Origin: Tubiluchus corallicola
Taxonomy: Eukaryota; Priapulida; Priapulimorpha; Priapulimorphida; Tubiluchidae
NCBI GenBank assembly: GCA_030141605.1
Contig: JAQGDQ010001055.1
Coordinates: 1 to 64,000 of the forward strand
Reading direction: 5' to 3'
Length of the DNA stretch: 64,000 nt
Below the pieces are notes generated by a model, which saw nothing but the letters and a program-made list of their open reading frames with translations, searched no databases and was not told the origin of the DNA. Both the position numbers and the translations under genes were made by a program. Numbering within the stretch: position 1 is the stretch's first letter; every line of letters starts with the position of its first letter. This document shows positions 1 through 10,754 of this stretch, one piece after another.

Positions 1-62
1 ATAACAAAAACCTTTTGTGGTTACTTAAGAGTGCAGGGCATTGTGTAACTATCCTGCTAGTC

Positions 63-447
63 CAGTGGTTCCCAAAGTAGGGGTAAATTACCCCCCGGGG
101 GTAATATGGTTTTTTTGGGGGGGTAACGGGCACCCCTCTGAAAATTTTTAAAACTTCGCTCGGAATGCATTTTACGTAGTTTTCTTCTTGAAGAGACTGC
201 CTCCGGCAGGCAACACTGAGTCATGGGGTTCTGAGCAGGTTCAGTAATTGTAATTCTTGTTTTGGCAACAATACAACAACAACACCTGGAAATTTATTTA
301 TGTCACGTGCAAACATAAATAATTTTGCTTGCTTGTGGCATATACGTGTGTTTACTTTTTGAGTTGGAGAAGTAGTACTAGGTGGGGGGTAATGGACACG
401 ACCGGGTTTCCCAATTTGGGTAACGGTCCAAGAAAGTTTGGGAACTG
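63..447. mobile_element. hAT-type non-autonomous element (MITE), 385 bp
   Basis: The element starts CAGTGGTTCCCAAAGT and ends GTTTGGGAACTG, which are inverted copies apart from a two-base deletion at the right end. Both sides carry the same 8-bp word, tgctagtc (55-62 and 448-455), a perfect target-site duplication. Terminal CAGTGGTTCCCAAA and an 8-bp duplication are hallmarks of hAT transposons. The interior is G-run rich and has no transposase reading frame, so it must have been mobilised in trans. The intact duplication suggests a fairly recent insertion. Confidence 0.88.
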
Positions 448-455
448 TGCTAGTC

Positions 456-950
456 TATTCCACCTTGTTTGTTTCTTTAATTTTATTTTGTCACTCACAC
501 ACTAATTTGGCTGCCAATTTTGAAATAAAGTGTGTAAGATCCATTTGGAAATTGAGTAAACCAATAAAAGTCCGCTGTTTTAATGATACCACCGTAGCAA
601 CGGAAAAAACGACCGAAGATAGACACGAACATAAACCTATTACAATGCAAGCCGGTAGATGCTAGGTTAGTGAAGCTTACCAAATGTATTTTCATTCTCT
701 TATTCATTTCCATAATTTCGGCGTCCATTGTGCCTAAAAATAAACAGTGTTTCCTACTAAGCTGATAACTCGTTGAAAGTCGCGAAATACAAATTTGCAT
801 TAAGTACAGAAAAATACTACAAAGAAATACCACAAAAACCTTTAAACACTTCGACAAAAAACTAAAAAGGCTGACAGCGACAAGGCACAAAGTATGATGT
901 TGAACAAATTTAATTCGAAGCAGTTTATTGCCACTCGTTCACTTCCCAAA
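456..950. other. Unassigned sequence
   Basis: AT-rich stretch between the hAT MITE and the LINE. Short open frames exist on both strands (438-665 +, 495-890 -), but they overlap each other, match no family I recognise, and one begins inside the MITE. I see no gene here. Confidence 0.5.
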
Positions 951-953
951 TCT

Positions 954-975
954 TATATATATATATATATATATA
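954..975. repeat. (TA)n microsatellite at the LINE 3' end
   Basis: About eleven TA units directly abut the 3' terminus of the minus-strand LINE, after its AATAAAGATTATT end. It is probably the simple-repeat tail of that element rather than an independent microsatellite. Confidence 0.8.
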
Positions 976-1331
976 ATAATCTTTATTTGCCATTAAAAAC
1001 ATTGACAATCACTGATAAAAACTTTACAGAGATAATCAATCAGTGTTAGTTAATAAAAACTTACACTGCTGAAGGCAAATGCGTCAGTGCAATCTAAACT
1101 ACTGTGCAGTAATGACGAATAAAATCAAACATATTTACAACTATACACAAAAATATATAAAAAAAAACTATGATTTAATTAATATGGCCGTGGGTATATG
1201 AATTCGGAATTAGTGTGTATGTTGTCGTACTGGTGTGATGGTATTTCATATCTGGTTAATATTAGTGATTTTAATTTTGTTTTAAATGCTGATAGGGACT
1301 TGATTTGTTTAACCTGTAATGGTAGAGAATT

Positions 1332-2820
1332 CTAAAGTAAAATTGCTTGTTTGATTACAGAGTTCGTTCCATAGTGGGTATTTGTCCTAATTTGTTTTAG
1401 ATTGCTTGTTCTGGAATTAACGATAGGATTTGGAAAAAAGGTAAATCTGTTATTCTGGAATGGTTTGCTGATGTTGTTAATGTATTTAAATATAAAAAGC
1501 AGAGTAAAATATTCTTTGTGTGCTTCAATGATTGGGAATTTTAAAGTTTTTCTCAGATTAGTTGTTGAAGCTTTGAATTTTTGTCTACCTGCCTTGAGTT
1601 TGTATGAGTACCCAGCTATCAATCTCAACGCATAGTTTTGAAAGAGATTTAATTTTAAGTAATTTTCTCTTTTGGTTTTTTGAAGTAGCGTACATCCATA
1701 TAAGAAGTGTGGTAGAACTAAAGTTTTATATATTAGTGTTTTAGTTTCCTTTGTTAGTTGCCCTTTAACTTGTCGGAGATATGATGTGCTAGATGCCATT
1801 TTGTGTATATGTTATTAAAGTGATCATCCCATGAAAGATTATTGTCTACTTGTATGCCCAGGAATTTAACATTGTTAGTTTGTTTGATTACAGCATTATC
1901 TATTGTCAAAGTGGTTGATGATGCATCATTAGTATTTAATGAGGGTGACAGTATCATGAATTCTGTTTTGTCATTATTCATTTTAGCTTGTAATGACTAA
2001 ATGCCATATTTATATTTTTTATATCTTCTTCTAAATAATTTTTTGCAGTTTGGACATTTTCATGGGCTATGTAGATTGTAGTGTCATCAGCGTATTGCGT
2101 TATTTGTGAGTGTTTTAATACATTGGATATGTTGTTTATATATAGGCAAAATAATAACGGACCTAGTAGTGTTCCTTGCGGTATACCTCTGTTTAACGTG
2201 GCCCAGTCAGAAAAGTTGGTTGTATCTAACTTTACTCGTTGTTGTCTATCTTTGAGATAATTTTGTATCAGTTTTAACGATATCGTCTCTAATCCGATTT
2301 GTTTTAAATTATCGTAAAGTAGTTCGTGATTAATGCTATCGAAAGCTTTACTTAAATCCAAAAATGCTGCTAAAATGTATTGCTTGTTGTCTAAATTATG
2401 TCTCCAATTTTCTGTTGTGTGTATTAGGGCGTCAATGGTTGAATGGTGTTTACGGAAGCCAAACTGATGTTTTGATAAAAGTTCATGTTTATTTACATAT
2501 GAATTTATCTGATCATAAATTACCCTTTCCCAAACTTTGCCGAAACAATGGATTACGGAAATTGGGCGATAATTCATGGGATCACATTTTGGATCTTTTT
2601 TATGGATTGGAGTCACGTTTGCCATTTTACATACCGTTGGAAATTCGCCTCTCATAATTATCTGATTAGCAATGTAAGTCATATGCGGAGCTATTACAGA
2701 TGCGCTATCTTTTAGAATTTTGATAGGAATATCTGATGGTCCACTCCCTTTGTTGGAACTTAGGTTATTTAATATGTCGTTAATTTCTCCTACTGTGACG
2801 CTTTTGAATGAGAATACTGT
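1332..2820 (-). pseudogene. LINE reverse transcriptase region, frameshifted
   Basis: Open frames 2682-1978, 1981-1754 and 1799-1332 together cover a reverse transcriptase. Visible motifs are VTPIHKKDPKCDPMNYRPIS, HQFGFRKHHST, FLDLSKAFDSINHELL (motif A aspartate), RGIPQGTLLGPLLF (motif B), QYADDTTIY (motif C, catalytic DD) and KFLGIQVD. The first frame reads back upstream of its first methionine to about 2810. A further connecting piece lies in frame 3083-2790. Junctions near 1980 and 1795 are small frameshifts, for example an overlapping tga/atg where the protein should run through. It cannot encode active enzyme. Confidence 0.85.
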
Positions 2821-3079
2821 GTTAGACGATTTGTTTTTAATTTATTAATTATATTATTGCTAATATGAGAAGCCACTCCCTTAAAATTTCCAAGATTCAG
2901 GAATATTGCATTTAGCGCGTTGGCAATATCTTTGGGTTTTGTAATAACAGTGTTGTTGATCTTAATTTCGTCAACACGCGTTAGTTTGTTATGGCATTTA
3001 TTTATTACATTGTTAATAATTTTCCATTTTTCTTTGGTATTTGTTGCGTTTTTACATTGTTGTTGTATATGTTTATTTT

Positions 3080-4525
3080 TCAAGCATTTATTAAGATTAT
3101 TAAATTGATTTCTCTTTTTTTATAATTGTTATGATTGTTTTTAGTTTTGTTCTTTTCCCATATATTATACATTCTGTTTTTAGCTATTCTTAGTTTGTCA
3201 AGTTCAGGTGTTGTCCAGGTACTTTCGTTATTGAGTTTGCTTTGTTGTGGGATTTGCTTTACGTTTTTATATGGTGCATGTACATTAAGGCAATATTCGA
3301 CATTATATGTCAGAATATTAACTTGTGTATCTATTTTATCAGTCATATATACGGAGGTCCAGTTCATTTTTGCTAAGTCGCTTAAGTATGAATGTTTGTT
3401 GTATTGGGCGTAGTCTCTCATTAAATGCCAGACTGAATTTTGGTTATTATTATGCTGTGGGGTCATTTTATCTACTAATATTGTGAAATGATGATCTGAA
3501 TAATCACACGGGAAAGTATCATATGCTACGAAATTATTGTTACTATTCGAAATGAAATGGTCGATTACTGTGGCTGATGTTTTAGAAATTCGAGTAGGTT
3601 TATTGTTGTTAAGTATGTGGACATTATATTGTTTTAAGAGCTCTGTGTATGTTTTGTATGCCAGTGTGTTTGTAGCTAAAATATCAAGGTTGAAATCGCC
3701 CATTATAAGAACTTTTTTATTTTCGAAAACACTGCGTTCTAGTTCTTCACTAAAGTATTTGAAAAATGTTTTGTGTTTGAGATTGGGTGGTCTATATATG
3801 GTTCCTATTACATAGTTCTCAATGCTGCACCAAACAGATTCAATCTTGCCGGTTCTGATGCCTTTCATTTCTTGTGGTCTCAGGTGTGAAGGTATATACA
3901 TCGCAACCCCTCCACCTTTCTTATTTTTACATCTATCTCTTCTTATTAATGTGTGATTAGGTAATTCTATAGTGTTGCTAAGTATTTGTTTATGTAGCCA
4001 AGTTTCTGTTATGCCTACAATCAGATTTTCGGTGGCGTGAATTGTATCTTTCAGCAGCCAGTGTTTTTTGACGAGACTTTGAATATTTATATTTAGAAAT
4101 TTGATGTTCTTTTTATAAGTAATCATGAATTTTTTTAGCTCATCACTGGTATTATTATTGTTGGTGTTATTATTATTATTATTTGGCAAAATGGGTCCAG
4201 GGTTAGTTTCGATACCAGCAAGTATAAGTAGTAAACGAATTATGGTTAAAATGTAAGCCAGTTCAGAACATGAGTATAGAGTGCTTTCAAAGTTAGATGA
4301 AATCTGTAATTTTTCCAATTTTTTTTTTAGAGCTACGTATTTTAGATTGACATGACGCATTTGTCTTATAGCACTGAGGTACACAACTTTTAAGATGGAT
4401 ACATATATTTTTAAAATAAATTGCATAGAGTGTCTTATTCTATCGCTATTTACAGGAAAAGCAATGAAAAAGTTGTTTAAATTACCTTTAGTCATTACAT
4501 TACAAATTACTGTTATGTAGATCAT
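3080..4525 (-). pseudogene. LINE ORF: 2A-like leader plus AP-type endonuclease
   Basis: The 481-codon open frame starts with about 100 residues of no recognised domain, then AGIETNPGP at residues 103-111 (4193-4219), an Asn-rich linker encoded by an ATT/AAT repeat, and an exonuclease-endonuclease-phosphatase domain at about 140-400. Landmarks in order are FLNINIQS, ITETWL, RRDR with KKGGGVAMY, GTIYRPP, GDFNLD, VIDHFISN and YSDHHF. These include the expected catalytic Asn, Glu, Asp and His positions. In an intact element the endonuclease nicks target DNA to prime reverse transcription. The frame ends at 3080 by a frameshift, not at a natural stop, because coding sense resumes in another frame. 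Confidence 0.82.
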
Positions 4526-4980
4526 TTTCAGTTTTAGTATGGATAGTAATGTACAGTTGCTACTATCTTGCTACAGTTTAATCTTGATCCTTGTAGAAAC
4601 AATACATAGTTGCAGAACGTCTATGGAAACAAGAAAAGGAAGAGGTGTCGTGCTGGATATTTAGCCAAAATAACAATATTTATAAACAGTTTAAAAAGTA
4701 TTAAGGTTGGTCACGTTACTTGTGTCTCGCACGGTGATAGTCATTTGTGCCTATCTAACCAGATAGAGTGGACACCGAGGAAACAACGCAATGACCAATG
4801 AGGCGGCTTTTATTTAGCACTTACTGTTCTTCGATTGCTGAGGGCTTTACTCACATGCCCAGCCACATTTGCACTTAAAGCCTATACGAAATACACAGTT
4901 AAAGCGTGTGTTCGTGATCATTTTTGTGTTTTTTGCCATAAAAACTTTGTGCAGCTAAAATTCATTAATAGTAGTGAAGA
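4526..4980. other. Unassigned sequence
   Basis: No convincing gene. It may include the 5' UTR of the LINE, whose upstream boundary I cannot place. Confidence 0.4.
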
Positions 4981-5164
4981 ATGGTAAACCGTTGTGTAAT
5001 GTGGATGTTCGCTATCTAGAAAGATTAGGAGTTTGACTTAAAACTTTCCCCATCCCAAAAAAGACAAGTGTCACCGATGGGTCAGAGCATGCGGGAGGCA
5101 ACATGAACAGCTCATACCATTAAAAATTAACAAAAATCGTGCTGGCTGCTCAGAGTCTTTTAAT
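4981..5164 (+). pseudogene. THAP-type zinc finger remnant
   Basis: The forward reading begins MVNRCVMW, like the start of THAP (C2CH) DNA-binding domains, then hits a stop at 5017. A second piece reads FPHPKKDKCHRWVRACGRQ and, after a short gap, NRAGCSESF. The family pattern is an N-terminal Cys pair, an FP core, a central Trp and a C-S-x-H-F end. Here the final His is Ser, the second N-terminal Cys is lost and stops interrupt the reading. THAP domains occur in P-element-type transposases and host proteins derived from them. I infer a decayed copy; no downstream transposase was recognised. Confidence 0.5.
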
Positions 5165-5885
5165 GTTTCATTATTACACTGTACTACATGTATAATTTGT
5201 TACTGCTGGCTACATGTAGAGTGTGTCCTGCTGAATCAGGACTTAAGGCACTACAACAAGATGTTCCAGGTACTGTACAGCAAAAAATAGGATTTCGTTG
5301 GTTGAGTATGACTGGCTGAACGTACAGTAGTATAATTAAATAGTTCAGCTGGGCTGACTTACTTGATTTTTATACATTTTTTCAGTTTTCGTGTTTATGT
5401 TAGAATTAGGCTTTACTTTACTTTAGAAATTTTGCTTTACGACACAACATGCAAACCATAGTTAATACACCGTTTCATATTTGTTATTTTAGTACTTTGT
5501 TGCAACTTTTATTATAACTAACGCTTTTATTATAACTATGTTTGAATTTTCGCAATAAATCTTGATATAGTGCACATATACTTGCGTATAATAATTAAAT
5601 CCTCTTTATAAGAATTTACTAGACAAGTTCTTATAGTTATTTATAGTCTTAATTAATTAGTACTGTTAGGCTGGAAGCGTTAGTGGGCTACGTGGCTGCA
5701 TATTTCTCTTATCAGAAGACAGCAGTATTTCTCAAGATTGCTACTCCACATTGTGTTACCTAAAAGTTTTGCAACAGGCTGCTGTAGAACAATACCTGCA
5801 TTAATTTTGTTAATACGGCAAAAATATACAGTATAACACATGTATTGTTGTAGGTATAATAACATTATTAAAATAAAAATTGATA
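5165..5885. other. Unassigned AT-rich sequence
   Basis: No recognised gene, repeat or RNA. Short open frames only. Confidence 0.45.
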
Positions 5886-5887
5886 TA

Positions 5888-6340
5888 CAGTCAACCTCGG
5901 ATATAAGGGATGGTTTTTTACCCTTATAGCCGAAGTTGAGTCAGACCGCGGGTGTATCTAGACCAGTACTTTTCTGTACTTTCACGCACATTTTTATGGA
6001 TTATTACTACACATTCAGTGCAAACGGTATGTAGGAAACTCCTTCAGTTATGCGAGATGTATGTGACTGTGGAAACCGAGCTGTTCGAAGACCAAATTTG
6101 CAAAAAATTGAGGTTAAAAAGCGATCAATTTCGCTTTGATCATAGGGTCCCTTATATGCAAGGTAATTTACCTGGGTTTCTATTACGCAGGACCTGAAGA
6201 TATCGTCCCTTATAACCGAAAGTCCTTTATATCCGAGTACCTTATATACGAAGCTTTTTACACAGGAAAAATGTTATGAAAAATCGGGACCAGTGTTGGT
6301 GGTCCCTTATAAGCGAGTACCTTATACCCGAGGTTGACTG
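5888..6340. mobile_element. pogo/Tigger-like MITE, 453 bp, flanked by TA
   Basis: Left end CAGTCAACCTCGGATATAAG and right end CTTATACCCGAGGTTGACTG are near-perfect inverted repeats. TA dinucleotides sit at 5886-5887 and 6341-6342, as expected for a TA target duplication of Tc1/mariner/pogo transposons. The ends resemble those of Tigger/pogo elements. Extra internal copies of the ccttatannCGA motif lie near both ends (about 6200-6245 and 6301-6330). No transposase is encoded. A second, partial end (GGAGTTATAACGAAGTTTGACTG) sits at 6461-6483 and may be a related insertion. Confidence 0.85.
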
Positions 6341-6743
6341 TATTAAAATTAACTAGGAAACAAAATAGCGGTTCCAGACCATAATGGCCTTTGATATTTA
6401 ATGAACCTCACCTTACTGCCAACCCTGCTATAATGCCATATTTAGTCGTGTCTCAGACCTGGAGTTATAACGAAGTTTGACTGTAGTTTGACAAATATTC
6501 CATGCAAAATTTTATAATGCTAAAAAATTCCGCTATTATCATTTAATAATATAATAATAAAGAAAAACAGTAAAGACACCCTAAAATGTTAAGTAAATTT
6601 TATAACATTGATTTGTTATATTTTGAACCAATTTTTCAAATCGTTTGTTGTTAAATGGCAATTAATCACACACAAATAATGCAAAGTGAAACTTTGGAAA
6701 CAAGGAAAACAACTGATTATTACTAATAGACTACAGGGCATAA

Positions 6744-7898
6744 TCACAATGATGTTTTTTCGACTTCCCTTTCCCTTCTGCGTGATTCATCATAATTTTT
6801 TCTAAGAAATCTCAGAACAGGCTCAACATTTTTCTTATATTTTGCTGATACAGGTATCACAGGCTTATCAATGTGTTTAAAAACATTCAAATTTCTTTGG
6901 GACACTGACAAATCGGCTTTATTGGCAACAATTGCATGTGGAATTGTCGACAATCCTTGCTTGTACTGCTCTAGTTCATACTTTAAGTCTTCAAACTGAC
7001 TTAGCGGATCATCAACTGAAAGATCTATAACAAACAGCAAACATTCACATCTTTCAACATGCTTCAGAAAGCTATAACCCAATCCTCTATTTAGATGAGC
7101 ATCTTTTATTAGACCTGGAATATCTGCTACAGATATTTGTTCATAGTCTTCATATTGCACAACCCCAATAAAAGGATTTCTTGTCGTAAATGGATATGCA
7201 GCTACCTTAGGTCTTGCACGAGAAATTGCTCTTAATAAGGTAGACTTTCCAGCATTGGGAAATCCAACCAAGCCTGCATTAGCTATTGTTCTAAGCTCCA
7301 ACTGCACTTGCTTACTTTCACCTTGCGCACCTTCTTCAGCTAGGTAAGGAGCTCGATTTTCATCAGAAGCGAAAAAGTTGTTACCCTTCCCTCCTGCACC
7401 ACCTCTTGCAGCAATATAAATATCACCTGCTTTTTGCAAGTCCCCAATAATATGTCCATTATCATCAAAAACCATTGTTCCAGGAGGCACTTTAATCACA
7501 AGATGCTGGGCATTTTCGCCAGTACAGTTCTTTGTTCCTCCATTTTTTCCACTATCTGCTATATTGACTGTCTTCACATGACAAAGCGATTTACAGTTCA
7601 TATCAACTTCAAGGATAACATGGCCGCCATAACCACCATCTCCACCATCAGGACCAGCCCACTCATTACACCACAATCTAAGAAACGATATACCACCATC
7701 ACCCCCATTGCCTCCTTGCACCTTTACCATTCTATAATCAATAAACAGCTTCTTGTTATCTTGCAAAGCTCGTGGCTTCTTCCATTTCATGACTTTAATT
7801 GTATCAGAAGCTTTCTCAAAAGTTTCAGCAGTTGTCTTCACAGAAAACAATGCAGAAATTGGGAAAAAGCTAGGCATACGAGAAAAAGTTTTAAGCAT
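6744..7898 (-). CDS. MTG2: MTG2/GTPBP5, mitochondrial Obg-family ribosome assembly GTPase
   Basis: A 384-residue, intronless coding region. In animals MTG2 (GTPBP5, ObgH1) acts in the mitochondrial matrix in late maturation of the large mitoribosomal subunit. The N terminus (about 1-45) is basic and lacks acids early on, as in mitochondrial presequences. The glycine-rich Obg fold spans about 53-208 (QGGNGGDGG, GPDGGDGGYGGH, RGGAGGKGNNFF). The G domain has GFPNAGKS (212-219, G1), FTTRNPFIG (switch I), DIPG (259-262, G3), NKAD (326-329, G4) and SAK (351-353, G5). DLKYELEQYKQGLS and GGTKNC match GTPBP5 better than GTPBP10. An in-frame TAG lies 12 bases upstream of the ATG, fixing the start within this exon. 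Length is close to the human protein (about 406). All motifs are intact, so it should be functional. Confidence 0.94.
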   Translation of the reverse strand: MLKTFSRMPSFFPISALFSVKTTAETFEKASDTIKVMKWKKPRALQDNKKLFIDYRMVKVQGGNGGDGGISFLRLWCNEWAGPDGGDGGYGGHVILEVDMNCKSLCHVKTVNIADSGKNGGTKNCTGENAQHLVIKVPPGTMVFDDNGHIIGDLQKAGDIYIAARGGAGGKGNNFFASDENRAPYLAEEGAQGESKQVQLELRTIANAGLVGFPNAGKSTLLRAISRARPKVAAYPFTTRNPFIGVVQYEDYEQISVADIPGLIKDAHLNRGLGYSFLKHVERCECLLFVIDLSVDDPLSQFEDLKYELEQYKQGLSTIPHAIVANKADLSVSQRNLNVFKHIDKPVIPVSAKYKKNVEPVLRFLRKNYDESRRREREVEKTSL

Positions 7899-8633
7899 TT
7901 CAAAGCACTATCAACTGCCAACCAATTTCATGTATCTGCTATGCATAACATCTTCTTAAAGTATGTATGAAAACATAAACAGTTGCACAGTTCAACTCTT
8001 TATCACAAAAGAAAATTAAAAGTTATTAACAGAGCACATTTTAATCAAAGTCAAGTAGGTTATGTTTTTTTGTTCCTTGTTGCACTACTAATGAAAACTA
8101 AAGCAAATTAAGTCCGTCACCAATAGTTTCTCTTCCCCTTGTTCCAAATTCAGTTTTCACTTAGAATCATTAGAAGCCAATGACATAGTTTATATGCTTT
8201 TGTGTACCACTAAATGGAAATGAGCACTTTGCAGGAGTTCTCAGAAAAGTTGTAACTTGCAAAATTAGCACCTACACAAATATAAAAAATACACAATTAA
8301 TAAAATACAGCATTTGGGCATTTGTAGTCTTGTCATTTAATACTAGATTTATTCCTGACTACCGTAGAAAAATAACTTTGTTGCACAGCTTTAAAGCTGT
8401 ATAATATCATCATCCTGTATAATGGGATACCACAAGCAGTATGTGCCTCAGTTATCAGTAAATAGCACATTGTACATCAGGATCAAGGCAGCGCTGTTGA
8501 TTGGCGCAAAACATCTCCTTATTCCAAGTCGGTGTCCCACAACAGATGCTGAAAAAAGAGGTGGAAGTTTTATATGATTATACGCAGGATGTCATGCTAG
8601 GCCGTCCGAATCAGGATGTCATGCTCGACACAC
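7899..8633. other. Upstream of MTG2; no gene seen
   Basis: Contains whatever promoter serves MTG2, but no obvious core motif or CpG cluster. Two copies of aggatgtcatgct lie near 8585-8622, just before the reverse-transcriptase remnant. Confidence 0.4.
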
Positions 8634-8637
8634 TTAC

Positions 8638-8859
8638 ATGAAACATTTGTGCCTGCAGATCAGCTGGTCCAACCACCTCAACGAGTCAGTCATGCAAAAG
8701 ATTGTAACAAAGAGGAAGCTTGAGGCGATGGTGAAGAAAAGGAAACTGCGGTATTTTGAACTTATTATCATTAATTTCTGCACTTCTGTCTTAGTAAGTA
8801 GGATAAATGAGAAGGTAGTTATGAAGAAGGTGAACGTAATATCTAGAATGGACTGGTGA
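8638..8859 (+). pseudogene. C-terminal reverse transcriptase fragment of a second LINE
   Basis: The forward frame reads ISWSNHLNESVMQKI, then KRKLEAMVKKRKLRYFEL, then SVLVSRINEKVVMKK. This resembles the segment after the reverse transcriptase fingers and palm in many RTE/Jockey-type elements, where family members read I-x-W-x-D/N-x-x-x-N-E-x-V ... KRKL ... RKLRYFGH. The usual GH after RYF is replaced by EL and the remainder is degraded. No catalytic motifs remain. It belongs to a different family from the LINE at 973-4525. Confidence 0.5.
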
Positions 8860-9320
8860 CATGTACGGCAACGGTAATTGAGAGGAACAGAAGGTGCATA
8901 CGTTTCCATAATTTCTGTACCCTCTATATTGAGGATAGGATTAGGAAACACAAGGCCAGACTTATTATACGTAGCAGTTCTTAGATGCATAAAGATAATG
9001 CACCTATTACACAACTTCGTGTATGGGCTTCCCATAAACTGCTCGTTACATTCAGTACAAGAAGTTATCTCATTTTAGACTGAATTTAATTCAAGTACTA
9101 ACATCTAATAATAATAAAACTGGATAACATTACCAACATAGATAAGATGGATAGTAAGCATTGTAGACTGAATTTCGTTTTACACTCTACTTTGTTGTAA
9201 CCTACGCATTATGAATACTGTTATTATTAATATTACAATAGTTTGCATTAACATTATTTAGCCTCATAAAAACTTGTACTAGGCCTACAGTTTGCAGTGC
9301 AGGTAAGTCTCACAACTTTA
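8860..9320. other. Unassigned sequence
   Basis: Open frames on both strands (8878-9078 +, 8634-9035 -) overlap and are not recognised. No gene supported. Confidence 0.4.
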
Positions 9321-9321
9321 T

Positions 9322-9480
9322 AATTCAATTCAATTTTTATTTAGTCAAATACTCTATTATGTACATTGTACACTCTATTATGGTACCATTATAAACACAG
9401 TTAATATAACAAAGGTCAAATACATATTATAACATAAGCTTTACGCAAATTCATAGGTTATTTTTACAAACAGTGAATCA
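9322..9480 (-). mobile_element. 3' end of a LINE with (GAATT)n tail
   Basis: On the minus strand the sequence runs to ACTAAATAAAAATTGAATTGAATT, an AATAAA-type terminus followed by a short GAATT repeat, the form typical of non-LTR retrotransposon 3' ends. Only a truncated tail is present, and the other boundary is a guess. Confidence 0.45.
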
Positions 9481-9540
9481 CGAATGTAAAAGTTATCAAA
9501 AAATCAAATCAAATTTGTTTTTTCTCTCTGACACTTCAGG

Positions 9541-10750
9541 AACGAATACGCATATAAAAATATATAAACATAAATATAGTACTAATGCCACTAGTAATGG
9601 CATTAATGCGTTAATGAATGTAGAAATAAAGTCAATGAGATAGGGCAGCGAATTGACTAAAAAGTCATCATGTCACCTACATAAGCCGCACTGATCCATG
9701 CAGCAACTCAAAAACGTAAAATATACTTGTAAAAACTTAGCCAAAATCCAAAAACCACGAAAGCCGTAACATGTCTAAGACTTATTATTCTTCGGCAAAG
9801 TACAAGTGAATATCTTTTAGCCAACCACACTTGGTTAACATTTCTTTGTTCTTATCGACGACAATTTTGTCGATGATTTAGTAACATTCTCGACGCCTTT
9901 CTACGACTCATATGGCTTGAGAAATTTTAGTAGTGAAATCGAAATTTTAATAATTTGTTTGAAAATTGCCCATAGAGATTGTGCTAAATTGTGTTATTCA
10001 CATGCTGTTTCAAGTGAAAATTGCACAAATTTGGGATCAAAGTCGGTTCATTCATTACTCCGCACAGGTCTATATCAGAATGCCTATCACAAATTATCAT
10101 CAAGTACTGTTTGCATAATAAATACTATTGTAATTACAAATTTTCGTAAATGTGTTATGCTATACAGAGCAGGAAAAATAACAATTACAATAATTTCTCT
10201 ATTTATTTTACTAACAAACTGACCATAAATAAACTTTAAATATTTGCAAAATTTTGTCATAATTATCTTCTTAAACATTTCCAAATTGCCCTGTTGGTAC
10301 CCCTACAAGTTGTGGCTTCCTAAAACATACATAATCTAATGTTATGTTTATGTTAATAAGTTGACATACGGACACATTACTGGTAATATTTATTTTATGT
10401 ACATCATCTGAATCTATACTAATAGAAATTGAGAGAGAGAAATCAAACACTGTAGTGATATAGAATGTAATGTAGTTGAAGTTGTGAATTATTTGAATAT
10501 TGAATAAAATTTTAGGTTTTAATTGAATTCAAATTTTTGTGTACTGGAACAATCTTAGCTATTTTTAAAATATTTTTAAAAATTTTAAAATAAAATATAC
10601 CAAACACAATTCCTGATTTACTAACCTTACCTCACAGTTCCAATGAGAGACTTTTTGACATTGTTTATAAAGTTTTTACAGGTTGTGATTTAATTTCGTC
10701 AGATTACCCTGCAATTAGAAGAATTTACGTTGTGAAAGTAATATATACTA
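9541..10750. other. Unassigned AT-rich sequence
   Basis: No gene, RNA or repeat family recognised. Opposite-strand open frames at 9917-10222 and 10087-10284 overlap and look like chance frames. Confidence 0.45.
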
Positions 10751-10754
10751 TCAA

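Larger units (their letters stand above)
973..4525 (-). mobile_element. CR1/L2-like non-LTR retrotransposon, degenerate
   Basis: On the minus strand the order is a short N-terminal region with a 2A-like motif, an apurinic/apyrimidinic-type endonuclease, a reverse transcriptase, a roughly 350-bp 3' UTR and an AATAAA-like end running into (TA)n. There is no LTR and no RNase H. This layout and the QYADDT catalytic box fit the CR1/L2/Jockey group. The reading frame breaks at roughly 3085, 2800, 1980 and 1795, so the copy is dead. The 5' limit is uncertain; 4525 is only the first methionine of the long frame. Target duplications could not be found. Confidence 0.85.

Noticed and set aside
7434-7970. 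178-codon forward frame overlapping MTG2
   Set aside because: Antisense shadow of the conserved MTG2 coding sequence; no recognisable features.
8634-9035. 133-codon minus-strand frame
   Set aside because: Overlaps the RT remnant on the other strand and has no recognised features of its own.
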